Assembly: GCA_937944885.1 (NCBI GenBank)
Contig: CALFBB010000017.1
Span: 41,570 to 105,569, forward strand
Direction: 5' to 3'
DNA from: an uncultured cyanobacterium
Lineage (GTDB): Bacteria > Cyanobacteriota > Cyanobacteriia > Thermostichales > Thermostichaceae
Length of the DNA stretch: 64,000 nucleotides
Positions 36,608 through 46,056 of the stretch are shown here, in pieces (position 1 is the first letter of the stretch; every line of letters starts with the position of its first letter). Under the pieces are notes generated by a model. That model worked only from the letters and a program-made list of their open reading frames with translations. It ran no database searches and was not told the DNA's origin. A program made the position numbers and the translations under genes.

Positions 36608-36752
36608 GGGAAGCCGGCTTGAACTCTTGCCACCGGCTGCTAGTCCTGTGTGGAAATCTGTCTGGGATCTGACTTGGATTTTGGGCAAAGATTAAAATTA
36701 AGTGAGAAAGAGGGAGAAGCCTGCTTGACAGGCAGTATTGGAGGCTTGGGTT

Positions 36753-37139
36753 ATGCGTCGTTTCTACCAACAATCGGAAGTAGAAGAGATCCTGACACGC
36801 GCTATGGCTCTCAGGGCCCAACGCTCCGAAACCTTTTCCTACCAGCAAATCCAAGAAATGGCAGCCGAACTGGGGATCCCTGCCGCAGATTTGGAAACGG
36901 CCATCCAGGATTGGGAAAAAGGTCATCCCGCTGCTGCTTCTCCCCCTTCTGCAGCAACAGAATCCTCCAACAAAGCTAAGCCTGTAGAGAATCCCTTCTG
37001 GCAGAAAGCGGCTCCTCCGGCTGTGATTGTGGGGGGGCTATTGCTGATGGGGCCGCTGAGCCTACTGGCAACGATTCCCATTGCCCATCACCTGAGCAAG
37101 CAGAACAAAGCTCGGCAAAACCCACAGGCTTCCAGTTAA
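36753..37139 (+). CDS. Small membrane protein with helical N terminus
   Basis: A 128-residue protein. The N-terminal 55 residues form a helical domain (SEVEEILTRAMALRAQ, IQEMAAELGIPAADLETA), followed by an Ala/Ser/Pro linker and one or two short hydrophobic segments (about 85-112), then a basic tail. The N-terminal pattern resembles proteins annotated as 2TM-domain or SHOCT-like in cyanobacteria, without certainty. The ribosome site GGAGG at about 36740-36744 supports ATG 36753 over TTG 36738. Confidence 0.6.
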   Translation: MRRFYQQSEVEEILTRAMALRAQRSETFSYQQIQEMAAELGIPAADLETAIQDWEKGHPAAASPPSAATESSNKAKPVENPFWQKAAPPAVIVGGLLLMGPLSLLATIPIAHHLSKQNKARQNPQASS

Positions 37140-37166
37140 TCAGCGGTTGTCTTGCCAACAGATCGG

Positions 37167-37949
37167 TCAGCGGGTGTAAAAGGTTTCAAGACTGTCACGA
37201 TCCCCCACGAAACGCCAGTGCCAAGGCTCGTAGCTCACCCCCTGGGGGTTTCCCCGGGGGAAAGACAGCTCAAACCCAAAACGAGCGGCATTGCGCGCCA
37301 GCCATTGGAAGGCAGGAGTGGTTTCAAACTTTTCTTCCGTATCAAATTGGGGAAACTCTGCATCGCCAATATCAATGGCGTAGCCGGTGTGGTGCTCACT
37401 ATAGCCCGGGGGAGCACTGGCAGTAGCCCGTTCTTGTGGCCGTAAGGCACGGGACTGGGCCAGTTGAAAAAACAAGAATTCTTGCTCCGCAATCGAACGA
37501 AAACCTGAAATCGGCACCAGACGGATCCCGGCAGCTTGGGCTGCTTCACTCATGCGCCGATAACTTTCGGCAGCCGCCTGACGTAAGCGAATCTCCCGAC
37601 CATGGTAAGTACCCACCACTTGCAGACTCTCCAGAGGGGCCTCCGCATAGGCAAAGTGTCCCAGTACCGACACCCGCTCCTCCTGAGAGGTTGGTGTTGG
37701 CCAAGGGAAAGGCAGCTCACTCGGTGCTTCCGCTGGTACAGAATCTGCGCCCTCTGGAGAACTCAACAAACCCAGATGTCCCCAACCAACCCAAAGCAGG
37801 AGCGCAAAGAGAACAAAACCCAGCCCCAGGCTCAACCCTGACCGCCATGACAGCACCGGGCTTTGATCCCTTGCCACGCGAGTGGTTTGGCGACGCGCAA
37901 CCGGAATGTCGTCGTTCATGCGCAAGGGGTTCCAGGGAAAAGAAATCAA
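37167..37949 (-). CDS. M15-family D-alanyl-D-alanine carboxypeptidase
   Basis: A zinc D,D-carboxypeptidase of the VanY/DacB type (peptidase M15B), trimming the terminal D-alanine of peptidoglycan stem peptides. One N-terminal membrane anchor (about 33-55) places the catalytic domain in the periplasm. Zinc and catalytic residues are seen in SGFRSIAEQ, SEHHTGYAIDIGD and EPWHWRFVGD, which is the full M15 set. Two starts are possible, ATG 37949 and 37919. The peroxiredoxin gene lies directly upstream, 21 bases away, on the same strand. Confidence 0.9.
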   Translation of the reverse strand: MISFPWNPLRMNDDIPVARRQTTRVARDQSPVLSWRSGLSLGLGFVLFALLLWVGWGHLGLLSSPEGADSVPAEAPSELPFPWPTPTSQEERVSVLGHFAYAEAPLESLQVVGTYHGREIRLRQAAAESYRRMSEAAQAAGIRLVPISGFRSIAEQEFLFFQLAQSRALRPQERATASAPPGYSEHHTGYAIDIGDAEFPQFDTEEKFETTPAFQWLARNAARFGFELSFPRGNPQGVSYEPWHWRFVGDRDSLETFYTR

Positions 37950-37970
37950 GAAGGAACCAACTAACCCTGC

Positions 37971-38408
37971 CTATACTCCCAAATCCGCCAAAATATCGCG
38001 GGCATGGGTTTCCGTATTAATACCTTGATAAACTTTGGCAATTTTCCCCTCACCATCAATTACGTAGGTAACCCGCTTGGAATAACCACCCCCATCCACA
38101 TCGTAGGCACGGGTAATCACGCCGCTGCTATCCACCAAAAGGGGGAAAGGCAGGTTGTACTTCTCCGTGAACCGTTGGTGAGAAGCTTGATCATCCATGC
38201 TCACCCCCAACACCACCACATCTTTGCTCTGATAATCGGCATAGGCATCCCGGAAGCCACAGGCTTCTTTGGTGCAACCGGGGGTATCGTCTTTGGGGTA
38301 GAAGTAAAGCACAACGGTTTTGCCAGCGAAACTGGACAAGGTCACAGGGTTACCTTGAGTATCGATGGTATTAAAGCCAGGAGCAACGGTGCCAACAGCA
38401 AGAACCAT
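37971..38408 (-). CDS. bcp: Peroxiredoxin, Bcp/PrxQ type
   Basis: A thiol peroxidase that reduces hydrogen peroxide and alkyl hydroperoxides with electrons from thioredoxin. From ATG 38408 the protein is 145 residues, the usual length, starting MVLAVGTVAPGFNTIDTQG. The active site reads DDTPGCTKEAC, giving the peroxidatic cysteine and the resolving cysteine five residues on, as in atypical two-cysteine PrxQ. The open frame runs upstream to 38501 but the extra residues are not family-like. AAGG precedes the chosen start. No export signal is present. Confidence 0.93.
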   Translation of the reverse strand: MVLAVGTVAPGFNTIDTQGNPVTLSSFAGKTVVLYFYPKDDTPGCTKEACGFRDAYADYQSKDVVVLGVSMDDQASHQRFTEKYNLPFPLLVDSSGVITRAYDVDGGGYSKRVTYVIDGEGKIAKVYQGINTETHARDILADLGV

Positions 38409-39255
38409 AGAGAGAGTTACCTTAAAAGGCCCAACGAATAGGCAGAACTTCCGAAGGCCTGCCCCCTCAGCATTTTCCTCAGCCACAATTGCCTCTGTCA
38501 AGCCATTTAGGGATCCCGAGAGTCCTTCTCCTCAGATCCACCGCAGTGCTCCGCCCTTCGCGATAGCGGTGCGTAGCACTATAGCCGCAGGCTTGGGGGT
38601 GGTGTAGCAGTGGGCAACCGTTACTCCACCTTGAAGCCATTTTGTTGTTGGCATTCGTGAACGCAACTAGCGATTTATGGCTTCGCTGCCAGGAACTTTT
38701 GCCTTTGCAGCACCCCAGGTCATTTCTGCCTGTGGGTTTTGGGTTGAAAGTGTTCATGCCAACTTCTGGCCTGTTCCCTAGGTTTGTAATCGGGTGATGC
38801 CAGGACTTGCAGGTTCAGTTGTACCTTGCCAAGGAGGTCTTATAGTCTTATATCTTATCTACCCAGACGCCCAGAGTTCTGGTCTGGTGGGCAATAGTGC
38901 CCTACTTGACTGGAAGACTTCTACCCCGTCTGCCGCTAACTAGCCAATGACCCTTCCCGTCCCTTCGTAGGATGCGCGGCGGCTACCCTCAAACCCAAAA
39001 ACCCAAAAAAGAGATCCGCACCCCCGGATCCCTTCGTTCAAACAGTCAACCCAACCCATCGAATCGCACAGTTTAGAGAGGGCCCATTAGAGAGGGCCCA
39101 CAACTCATCTACCACTGCTTCGTGCAACCTGCGTGCAACCTGCGGCCCACATCCTCCCCAAGCTGATGCCTACGACAAGCTAGGGGTACTCCGCCGCTGC
39201 CGAACGGGCAGAACCTAGCGACAGATTTCGGCAGCTCTACCCGTCGCTCAAGCCC
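38409..39255. other. Long spacer with dispersed repeat and short tandem repeats
   Basis: No gene is supported in about 850 bases. The spacer holds one copy of the 78-bp dispersed repeat (38542-38619). It also has direct repeats of AGAGAGGGCCCA (about 39075-39102) and TGCGTGCAACC-like units (about 39120-39142). Open frames here are short and unlike any family. It may hold decayed mobile-element sequence. Confidence 0.45.
38542..38619 (+). repeat. Dispersed 78-bp repeat, copy 1
   Basis: Starts CGCAGTGCTCCGCCC and ends GTGGGCAACC. It matches the reverse complement of 43718-43796 with only a few substitutions and one extra G in a G-run. Within it, AGTGCT and AGCACT form an inverted repeat about 35 bases across. 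Similarity to copy 2 stops sharply at both edges, as for a small mobile element or a conserved transposon end. Neither copy is next to a transposase gene. Confidence 0.8.
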
Positions 39256-39735
39256 TCAGCTCATGCTGACACGGGTACGGTCGTAGGTGAGCCGGAAAGT
39301 GGGGTGAACCTTGCCCTGAATGCGGTTCCAAAATTGCCGCACATTGGCATGTAGACCGATCTTTTCCACACCGCGAACCAACATGGCTTGCTGACGAATG
39401 CGAATCGCCCGTTGGTGACTCATCATCAAGCTGCGAGCTAGCCCATCCAAGGCATGGGTGCGGCTAGAGGTAGCTGCGGCAGTCGGCGTTGAAACAGACT
39501 CTGTCGCCGCCAGGATGGGCTCAGTCACTGCTGCAGAAGCTTTCGCTTCCGGAGCTTCTGCGCGATAAGCCACCCCCCGATAGAGCATATCCAGATTGGT
39601 AGGCAACACTACCGGCTTAGTCAGATGGCGGAACCGCCAGTCCAAACCCCGATAGCGGCCACCCACTTTGCTCGGAGAGACCTCCGCTGTAGCGGGAGTG
39701 TAATTGTAGTCAACGCCACGGTAAGAGAGTTCCAT
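39256..39735 (-). CDS. DUF4278 family protein
   Basis: A 159-residue cyanobacterial protein of the DUF4278 family. From ATG 39735 it begins MELSYRGVDYNY, followed by KVGGRYRGLDWRF and LDMLYRGVAYRAE, giving the repeated YRG motif that defines the family. The C-terminal half is basic and helical (RAIRIRQQAMLVRGVEKIG). GGAGG about 12 bases upstream and the family N terminus settle the start; the open frame runs to 39909. A consensus -10 box about 217 bases upstream would give a long leader. Family members are often stress- or light-induced, but no function is established. Confidence 0.8.
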   Translation of the reverse strand: MELSYRGVDYNYTPATAEVSPSKVGGRYRGLDWRFRHLTKPVVLPTNLDMLYRGVAYRAEAPEAKASAAVTEPILAATESVSTPTAAATSSRTHALDGLARSLMMSHQRAIRIRQQAMLVRGVEKIGLHANVRQFWNRIQGKVHPTFRLTYDRTRVSMS

Positions 39736-39951
39736 GATTTTCGCCTCCAAATGTCGATCTGTGACTGCCAAGTTGTGACTGATGAATGTCCTGTTGAATG
39801 TCCTGTGAACGGTCACACGACCACAGGGGTTGAGGCGCGTTCCTTCGGGATAGCTCCCTACTTCCGTCCTCTGCCAATGCCGCTGCTCATCAAGAGCCGC
39901 CCCGCGCACGAGAGGATGAACGATTTTTGTCTACATTCTGTATTATAAGCT

Positions 39952-39957
39952 ACGGTT
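39952..39957 (-). promoter_or_regulatory. Candidate -10 box for the DUF4278 gene
   Basis: On the minus strand TATAAT occupies 39957-39952. A weak -35, TTGGTA, lies 19 bases further upstream. A transcript from here would have a leader of about 210 bases before the ATG at 39735. The -10 match is perfect; the -35 is poor and the spacing long. The rest of the 39736-40128 spacer holds nothing else recognised. Confidence 0.4.
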
Positions 39958-40128
39958 TTACAGGATTACCAAGAGTTTTTAATAAAAATTTCCAATCGGC
40001 TCCTTCTCTAAGCGGTTGGGGAATGGGTCGGGATCCCTTGTAAAGGCATCCTTGAGGCACTCTAGGCCTGGTTGTGAACTCTGTTCGGGATCCCGAGGAA
40101 AGGATTATGGTGGAAAGGATCCTCAGGA

Positions 40129-42054
40129 TTGACTACAAAAGTTCACATTCCCCCTTGGGTGGCCTCTGTGCAGGAAGACTTTCGCCTGATTTTGGACATT
40201 GTGACGGTGCTGGCGGCAGCTGCAGCGGGGGGGTTTTTGGCCTCGGTGTTACGGCAGCCGGTGCTGCTGGGCTACTTGTTGGCTGGGATCCTTGTCGGGC
40301 CGGCGGGGTTGGGCTGGATCAAAGAAATTGTGCAGGTGGAAACCCTGGCTCAGTTTGGGGTGACCTTTTTGCTGTTCACGCTGGGGGTGGAATTTTCCCT
40401 CAAGGAATTACGCAAGGTGCGGGGGATTGCGATTGGCGGTGGCATCTTGCAAATTAGCCTAACGATTTTGATCACAGCAGTTCTGGCGGTGGTGAGCGGC
40501 TGGTTAACGCTGGTGCAAGGCATTTTTCTGGGGGCGGTGCTTTCCTTGTCTTCCACTGCTGTGGTGATGAAAAGCCTGACCGAGACTAACCAAATGGGTA
40601 CGCCTCAAGCCCAAGCCATGTTGGGGATCCTAATCGTGCAGGATTTGGCAGTGGGGTTGATGCTGGCGGTTTTGCCGGCCTTGGACTACCCCTTGCCGGA
40701 ACTGGCGGGATCTGTGGGCAAGGCACTGCTGGAAATTGGCTTGGTGGGGCTAGGGGCAGTAATAGCTGGTATTTGGCTGGTGCCTAGTTTTTTGCGCCTC
40801 CTGGCTCAACGGGAGAACAAAGAGGTGTTCTTACTGGGGGTGATCAGCCTCTGTGTGGGCATTGCTCTGCTGACGGAGCGCATTGGTATTTCCAGCGAGA
40901 TTGGGGCTTTTATTGCCGGTTTGATGATCTCGGAGGTGGAATACGCTGATCAAACCCTGGACTATGTAGAACCGTTACGGGATGTTTTCGCTGCCCTATT
41001 TTTTGCGGCCATCGGCATGCTGATCGATCCCAGCTTTATTGCCAGCCATCTGCTGTTGATCTTGACATTGGTAGGACTGGTGATGGTGGGCAAGTTTCTA
41101 ATCATTGCCCCGCTGGCGCGGCTGTTTGGTTACTCCTTCGCAGCAGCAGTAGCGGTGGGATTGGGTCTGTCCCAGATTGGTGAGTTCTCGTTTGTGTTGG
41201 CTAGCGAAGGACAATCTTTGGGGTTGGTTTCACGACAAACTTATCTCCTGATCGTCAGCACCACTGCGGTTACCCTGCTCATCACTCCTTTTCTGTTGAA
41301 GTTGGTACCCCGCCTTTTTACTTGGCTAGGAGGGATCCCTGCTTTTGCCCATTGGCTGGAGTCGGGCGAGCGGCCCCGAGCTGCTGCTCCTGACACCCCT
41401 GCACGTGGGCATGTGGTGGTGTGTGGCTACGGACAGGTAGGTCAAGACATTGTGCGGCTGCTGGAGGCCCGCCGCCATGAGCTGCTGGTGATTGATCAAT
41501 CGGAACGGGTCATCCAGCAATTGCGTTCCCGTGGGATCCCTTACCTGTATGGTAACGCTGCCAGTGCACTGGTGTTGGAGAAAGCTAACCTACCCCAAGC
41601 ACGTACCCTGGTGATTGCTCTGCCGGATCGCATGAGTGTTCGCCTATGTCTAAGACGGGCTTTGGAACTGGCCCCACAGTTGGATGTAGTAGTCAGAGCC
41701 ACCCACAAAGAAGACATCGAGCAGCTCTACCAGTTGGGAGCAAGTGAGGTTATTCATCCTGAGTTTGAAGCGAGCCTGGGGCTGTGCAGCCATGTGCTGC
41801 TGCAGCTGGGAGAGCCTCTGGCCATTATTCAGCAGGAGATCCTGGCCATTCGCAACAGCCACTACCGCGATCTGCGGCCTTTACATCCCAGTTGTTTGAT
41901 CCCCATTCCCCTCAGTTGGTTGACAGAGCAACAATCCAATCTCTCCCCAACTTTGCATCCCATCCGGAATGGCACAGGTAACCTAAACAACGGTCAGCCG
42001 GGATCCCACTCGGTTTGGTGGGAACATTGGCAGCGTCCTGTCCGGTACCGCTAG
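40129..42054 (+). CDS. KefB-type cation/proton antiporter with RCK domain
   Basis: A 641-residue CPA2-family antiporter. The first 385 residues hold about twelve membrane segments, including ILVGPAGLGWIKEIVQ and LAVVSGW-like stretches typical of the Na_H_exchanger fold. A TrkA-N/RCK domain begins near residue 425 with the Rossmann motif VVVCGYGQVGQDIV and binds nucleotide to gate transport. The C-terminal region to 641 includes an ELGASEVIHP-like segment (QLGASEVIHPEFEASLG) typical of RCK C-lobes. The start used is TTG 40129; a GTG at about 40168 is an alternative. Potassium or sodium specificity cannot be read here. Confidence 0.9.
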   Translation: MTTKVHIPPWVASVQEDFRLILDIVTVLAAAAAGGFLASVLRQPVLLGYLLAGILVGPAGLGWIKEIVQVETLAQFGVTFLLFTLGVEFSLKELRKVRGIAIGGGILQISLTILITAVLAVVSGWLTLVQGIFLGAVLSLSSTAVVMKSLTETNQMGTPQAQAMLGILIVQDLAVGLMLAVLPALDYPLPELAGSVGKALLEIGLVGLGAVIAGIWLVPSFLRLLAQRENKEVFLLGVISLCVGIALLTERIGISSEIGAFIAGLMISEVEYADQTLDYVEPLRDVFAALFFAAIGMLIDPSFIASHLLLILTLVGLVMVGKFLIIAPLARLFGYSFAAAVAVGLGLSQIGEFSFVLASEGQSLGLVSRQTYLLIVSTTAVTLLITPFLLKLVPRLFTWLGGIPAFAHWLESGERPRAAAPDTPARGHVVVCGYGQVGQDIVRLLEARRHELLVIDQSERVIQQLRSRGIPYLYGNAASALVLEKANLPQARTLVIALPDRMSVRLCLRRALELAPQLDVVVRATHKEDIEQLYQLGASEVIHPEFEASLGLCSHVLLQLGEPLAIIQQEILAIRNSHYRDLRPLHPSCLIPIPLSWLTEQQSNLSPTLHPIRNGTGNLNNGQPGSHSVWWEHWQRPVRYR

Positions 42055-42140
42055 CTAAACCTTCTCTGTGTAGGGAGCGGATCCCTGGTAGGATACGGGA
42101 GAAAAAGTGAAGACCCTCCTCAGCTCAAGGAAAGGCAATT

Positions 42141-43379
42141 ATGGCCAAACAAACACTGGGATCCCTGCTGTCATCTGGCTTTGATTTGACAGGCAAACGA
42201 GTGCTGGTACGGGCCGATTTTAATGTCCCCTTGGATAGCGAGTGCAACATCACTGATGACACCCGCATTCGCGCTGCTCTGCCTACCATTCAAGCTCTGA
42301 CCGGAGCCGGAGCAAAAGTCATCCTCACCAGCCACTTGGGCCGCCCCATCAAGAAGGATAAAGAAACAGGGGCCATCAAAATTACCCGTGAAGGCAACAG
42401 CCTTGCTCCGGTAGCCACCCGTCTTTCCCAGCTGCTGGGTCAACCCGTAGCCTTTGCTCCTGATTGCGTGGGCCCCGATGCCGAAGCAGTGGTGAATGCT
42501 CTAGAAAATGGGCAAGTGGCTCTGCTAGAAAATGTCCGTTTCCACCCCGAAGAAGAAGAGAACAACCCCGAATTTGCCCAGCGTCTGGCCTCTCTGGCAG
42601 ACCTGTTTGTCAATGATGCCTTCGGCACAGCCCACCGGGCCCATGCCTCTACTGTGGGGGTAACCACTTATCTGCAACCGTCTGTAGCTGGCTACCTGGT
42701 GGAAAAAGAGCTGCAATTTCTCTCCGGGGCCATAGACAATCCCCAGCGCCCCTTAGCAGCAATCATCGGTGGCTCCAAAGTCTCGAGCAAAATTGGTGTC
42801 ATCGAGGCTCTGTTGGAAAAAGTGGATAAACTTCTCCTCGGCGGTGGCATGATCTTCACCTTCTACCAAGCCCAAGGCCTTAAAACCGGCAAATCTTTGG
42901 TAGAAAGCGACAAGCTGGATTTGGCTAAATCCCTGATGCAGAAAGCCAAAGAGCGCGGCGTAGAGCTGTTGTTGCCAGTGGATGTGGTGGTGGCCGACAA
43001 ATTTGACAAAGATGCCGCAGCCCAAACCGTACCGGTTGAGAGTATCCCCGACGAGTGGATGGGCTTGGATATTGGTCCGGAATCCGTCAAGGCCTTTCAA
43101 GCTGCCCTGCAGGGGTGCAAAACCGTGATTTGGAATGGGCCCATGGGTGTGTTTGAATTTGATCGCTTTGCGGTTGGCACAGAAGCCATTGCCCGTAGTC
43201 TGGCAGATTTAACCCAAGCTGGAGCCATCACCATCATCGGCGGGGGGGACTCTGTAGCAGCAGTCGAAAAAGTGGGCTTAGCCAACCAAATGACCCACAT
43301 CTCCACCGGTGGGGGAGCTAGCCTGGAGCTGCTAGAGGGCAAGGTGCTACCCGGTATTGCCGCCCTCACGGAAGTCTGA
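42141..43379 (+). CDS. pgk: Phosphoglycerate kinase
   Basis: Pgk interconverts 1,3-bisphosphoglycerate and 3-phosphoglycerate in glycolysis and the Calvin cycle. The 412-residue monomer shows the N-terminal RADFNVPLD motif, the substrate region [21 protein letters not shown], and the nucleotide-binding [11 protein letters not shown] and [13 protein letters not shown] in the C-terminal domain. Length and order are normal. AGGAAAGG upstream supports ATG 42141. It is isolated from other glycolytic genes. Confidence 0.98.
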   Translation: MAKQTLGSLLSSGFDLTGKRVLVRADFNVPLDSECNITDDTRIRAALPTIQALTGAGAKVILTSHLGRPIKKDKETGAIKITREGNSLAPVATRLSQLLGQPVAFAPDCVGPDAEAVVNALENGQVALLENVRFHPEEEENNPEFAQRLASLADLFVNDAFGTAHRAHASTVGVTTYLQPSVAGYLVEKELQFLSGAIDNPQRPLAAIIGGSKVSSKIGVIEALLEKVDKLLLGGGMIFTFYQAQGLKTGKSLVESDKLDLAKSLMQKAKERGVELLLPVDVVVADKFDKDAAAQTVPVESIPDEWMGLDIGPESVKAFQAALQGCKTVIWNGPMGVFEFDRFAVGTEAIARSLADLTQAGAITIIGGGDSVAAVEKVGLANQMTHISTGGGASLELLEGKVLPGIAALTEV

Positions 43380-43676
43380 GTCGTTGACATCCTCTCCAGG
43401 CAAATCAAAGATTATGCGTGGAGATTCTCCGGATCGCTCCTGGGATTTCCTGCTCCCCAGAGTCTGGGCTAGGTCAGTTGCCTTCCTCAACCCCCGCCAG
43501 ACCCTCTCCACGGGCAATTTGGCTTAAGCTCTACCCCATGGGACATCCGACCGAATGTTTCCAGATGCACCGGCGAACTTTACAGCTAGGGTTCTGCCCA
43601 CGGAGTCCGGTCATGGATATCCTTCGTCACCCCTACCGGTGCTTGAGTACGTTAACATTGCCGAACGGGTCACAGC

Positions 43677-43706
43677 CCCTGCTCCCTATGGCCCTGCTCC
43701 CTATGG
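43677..43706. repeat. Perfect 15-bp tandem duplication
   Basis: The unit CCCTGCTCCCTATGG occurs twice head to tail (43677-43691 and 43692-43706), 12 bases before copy 2 of the dispersed repeat. The rest of the 43380-43893 spacer holds no supported gene; the plus-strand frames are low-complexity and lack ribosome sites. Confidence 0.75.
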
Positions 43707-43717
43707 GCTGCGCCAAG

Positions 43718-43796
43718 GGTTACCCACCGCTACACCACCCCCCAAGCCTGCGGCTATAGTGCTACGCACCGCTATCGCGAAGGGCGGAGCACTGCG
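43718..43796 (-). repeat. Dispersed 78-bp repeat, copy 2
   Basis: Reverse complement of 38542-38619 with a few substitutions and one extra base. It keeps the inverted repeat AGTGCT/AGCACT and the CGCGATAGCGGTGCG core. The two copies lie 5 kb apart in opposite orientation, each in a long spacer. Confidence 0.8.
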
Positions 43797-43824
43797 AGGC
43801 AGCTCGATAGAGCAACCCTAGGCA

Positions 43825-43850
43825 GAAAAATAGGGGCTGAATTCAGCCCC
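43825..43850 (-). terminator. Rho-independent terminator after ycf35
   Basis: On the minus strand the perfect palindrome GGGGCTGAATTCAGCCCC (43850-43833) is followed by TATTTTT (43831-43825). It lies 43 bases after the ycf35 stop. The stem is at least seven base pairs with a short loop, and the T-run is on the correct side for ycf35. Confidence 0.85.
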
Positions 43851-43893
43851 CTTCGGAAACCTTCGCCGTAGCGATGCTAAGACAAGAACCGGC

Positions 43894-44244
43894 TTAGTGC
43901 ATCACCACTTTGACGTTGGCATTGTTCAAGCCAGGACGCTTCACTTCTGCCAAGGTTTTGTTAACGGCGTACTTTTGGTTGATGGAGTTGATCAACTCAG
44001 TTTGGTTGTGCTTCTTAGCCACGCCCCAGAGATCAGCAATCAGGTCATAGGAACCATCGGGGTTCTTAGACCAGCCCAAATCGTAATCGCCTTCCAATTG
44101 AGCCACAATATCGGCACGGACACGCTGGCCGTTGTAGCCGCGCACATCGGCACCGAGCTTAACGGTGTAGCCGAGATCGCGCAGGGAGTTTTGTAGGATT
44201 TGAGCATCCGTGATCTTGGTACGCAAGGTGCTAAAATGAGACAT
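43894..44244 (-). CDS. ycf35: Ycf35 family protein (DUF1257)
   Basis: A 116-residue protein matching Ycf35/DUF1257, conserved in cyanobacteria and some algal plastids. It begins MSHFSTLRTKITDAQIL, the family signature, followed by LRDLGYTVKLGADVRGYNG and the middle YDLGWSKNPDGSYDLIAD. The end reads VKRPGLNNANVKVVMH. No membrane segment is seen and its biochemical role is unknown. It sits 128 bases downstream of ycf46 on the same strand and has its own strong terminator. Confidence 0.9.
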   Translation of the reverse strand: MSHFSTLRTKITDAQILQNSLRDLGYTVKLGADVRGYNGQRVRADIVAQLEGDYDLGWSKNPDGSYDLIADLWGVAKKHNQTELINSINQKYAVNKTLAEVKRPGLNNANVKVVMH

Positions 44245-44372
44245 GGTGTTTCTCTCCTGTGTTTAGGGTTTGGAACATCAACGCACAACAATGAGCAACG
44301 CTCTAGCCGGAAAAGTGTAACTTGTGCCTTCTTGCCTCTGGCTAGGCAGTTTTGGCATTGGCTACACCTCCG

Positions 44373-45884
44373 CTAAAACTCCAGCCGCTGGTACTCGGCC
44401 ACAGAGGCTGCTGCTGGCCGAGCCCGCTGCTGGGCCCATTCCCTCAACGCTACCACCTGCTCCATCATGGTGCGGGATAGCGGTTGAGTTGCTTTTGTTG
44501 CTGCCAAAATGTCCAGCTGTGTAAATTCGCGGTTCTGGGCAAAGGCTTCGTACATGGCAGCAATCAAGACTTGTTCGATTTCGGCGCCAGAAAAACCATC
44601 GCAGGCAGTCGCCAACTGGCGCAAATCAAAGCGGCTAATGTCACGTCGCCGCTTCTTCAGGTGAATCTCTAGGATCTCCATCCGCTCGGTGATGTTGGGC
44701 AGATCCACAAAGAAAATCTCATCAAACCGGCCCTTGCGCAGGAACTCACCCGGCAGGCGATCCACACGGTTGGCAGTTGCCATGACAAATACCGGGGAGC
44801 GTTTCTCCTGCATCCAGGTTAGGAAAGAACCGAAGATGCGGCTGGAGGTCCCTCCGTCGGAGTCGCTCGAACCTGCAGAGCCGGCAAAAGCTTTGTCCAA
44901 TTCATCGATGAACAAAATGGCCGGCGCCAGGGATTCGGCTGTTCTCAGAGCACTGCGCAGGTTGGCCTCTGATTTACCCACCATGGAGCCGTCGTAAACA
45001 CGACCCATATCCAAGCGCAGCAGGGGCAAACCCCAGAGGCGAGCTGTGGTCTTAGCAATTAGCGACTTGCCACAGCCAGGTACCCCCAGAATCAGCATCC
45101 CCTTAGGTTGGGGCAGCCCATAGGCCCGAGCCCGCTCGGTGAAAGCACCGGAACGCTGTAAAAGCCAGCGCTTCAGCTCCTCTAGTCCTCCAACGGCATC
45201 AATAGTTTCATCTTCTTCAATAAACTCCAAGATGCCATTACGACGAATCAGCTGCTTCTTCTCAGAAAGGACAATTTCAACTTCTGCCTCACTGAGGCGA
45301 CCATGCATGACGACGGCCTTGCGATATACCTTCTCTGCTTCATCCTGAGTTAGGCCTAGGGCCGCTTTAACCAGCTTCTCACGAGTGTCAGGGCTGAGGG
45401 ATCCGGAGCGAGGTGTCTGCTCCAATTGGCGATTCAAGGTGCGCTCTAGGGTGGCCATGTCCGGTAGAGGAAACTCCACCACAGAGATATCCTTCTCCAG
45501 CTCTACCGGTATTACCTGTACGGGCGACATCAAAAGGATGGTCTTGTGGGATCCCTTCAAGCTGGAGACGGCATCCCGAATCCAGCGCTTCACCTCGGTG
45601 TTGTCCAGAAAATCGTGCAGATCCTTAAAAACACAGATGGCGGGATCTTTTTGTTCCATCACCCATTGGATCGCGGGCTGAGGAGACTGGGTATTGTGCT
45701 GAGTGAGGCTGCGAGGGTTGCCGTATTCAACAATGCCGTGGGTAACTGTCCAGATGAATAAGCGCCGCTGCGGCCTCAGGGTGCGGGCAATTGCCGCCAG
45801 AGCCGCTTCCGCCCGTTCCTCCTCGGGGGTGAGCAGGTAAAGCAGTGGGTATTGAGCTTGAATCAAAATATCTAGCTCTTGCAT
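44373..45884 (-). CDS. ycf46: AAA+ ATPase Ycf46
   Basis: A 503-residue AAA+ protein of the Ycf46 family, conserved in cyanobacteria and red-algal plastids; in Synechocystis the homologue has been linked to CO2 use, as I recall. The N-terminal half (MQELDILIQAQYPLLYLLT onward) is a degenerate ATPase-like domain. The C-terminal AAA+ module has Walker A GVPGCGKS (267-274), Walker B ILFIDELDKAF, and sensor and arginine-finger regions in MATANRVDRLPGEFLRKGRFDE. ATG 45884 is chosen as the family start; the frame is open to 45932. ycf35 follows. Confidence 0.92.
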   Translation of the reverse strand: MQELDILIQAQYPLLYLLTPEEERAEAALAAIARTLRPQRRLFIWTVTHGIVEYGNPRSLTQHNTQSPQPAIQWVMEQKDPAICVFKDLHDFLDNTEVKRWIRDAVSSLKGSHKTILLMSPVQVIPVELEKDISVVEFPLPDMATLERTLNRQLEQTPRSGSLSPDTREKLVKAALGLTQDEAEKVYRKAVVMHGRLSEAEVEIVLSEKKQLIRRNGILEFIEEDETIDAVGGLEELKRWLLQRSGAFTERARAYGLPQPKGMLILGVPGCGKSLIAKTTARLWGLPLLRLDMGRVYDGSMVGKSEANLRSALRTAESLAPAILFIDELDKAFAGSAGSSDSDGGTSSRIFGSFLTWMQEKRSPVFVMATANRVDRLPGEFLRKGRFDEIFFVDLPNITERMEILEIHLKKRRRDISRFDLRQLATACDGFSGAEIEQVLIAAMYEAFAQNREFTQLDILAATKATQPLSRTMMEQVVALREWAQQRARPAAASVAEYQRLEF

Positions 45885-46056
45885 AGGAGGCACCAACTGC
45901 ACAAAGGAGAATCTGAGGGCGACAGGAGACAATTAGGTGGAGACAACAGGTAGACTTCAGTTTGGCTTTCTCCTGAGGTGTCTTTTGTGTCGTGGACTGC
46001 TGCTATCACTCGATCTTGCAAAAAATGGCGGTTGCTTGAGGCATCTGTGCGCAAAC

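Noticed and set aside
38542..38619. CRISPR repeat
   Set aside because: Only two copies, 5 kb apart and inverted, with no regular spacers and no cas genes.
38479..38757. Minus-strand open frame of 92 codons across the dispersed repeat
   Set aside because: No ribosome site or family; copy 2 of the repeat is not in a matching frame context, so the coding potential is not conserved.
43418..43821. Plus-strand open frames in the spacer after pgk
   Set aside because: Low-complexity proline-rich translations spanning the tandem and dispersed repeats; no start signals.
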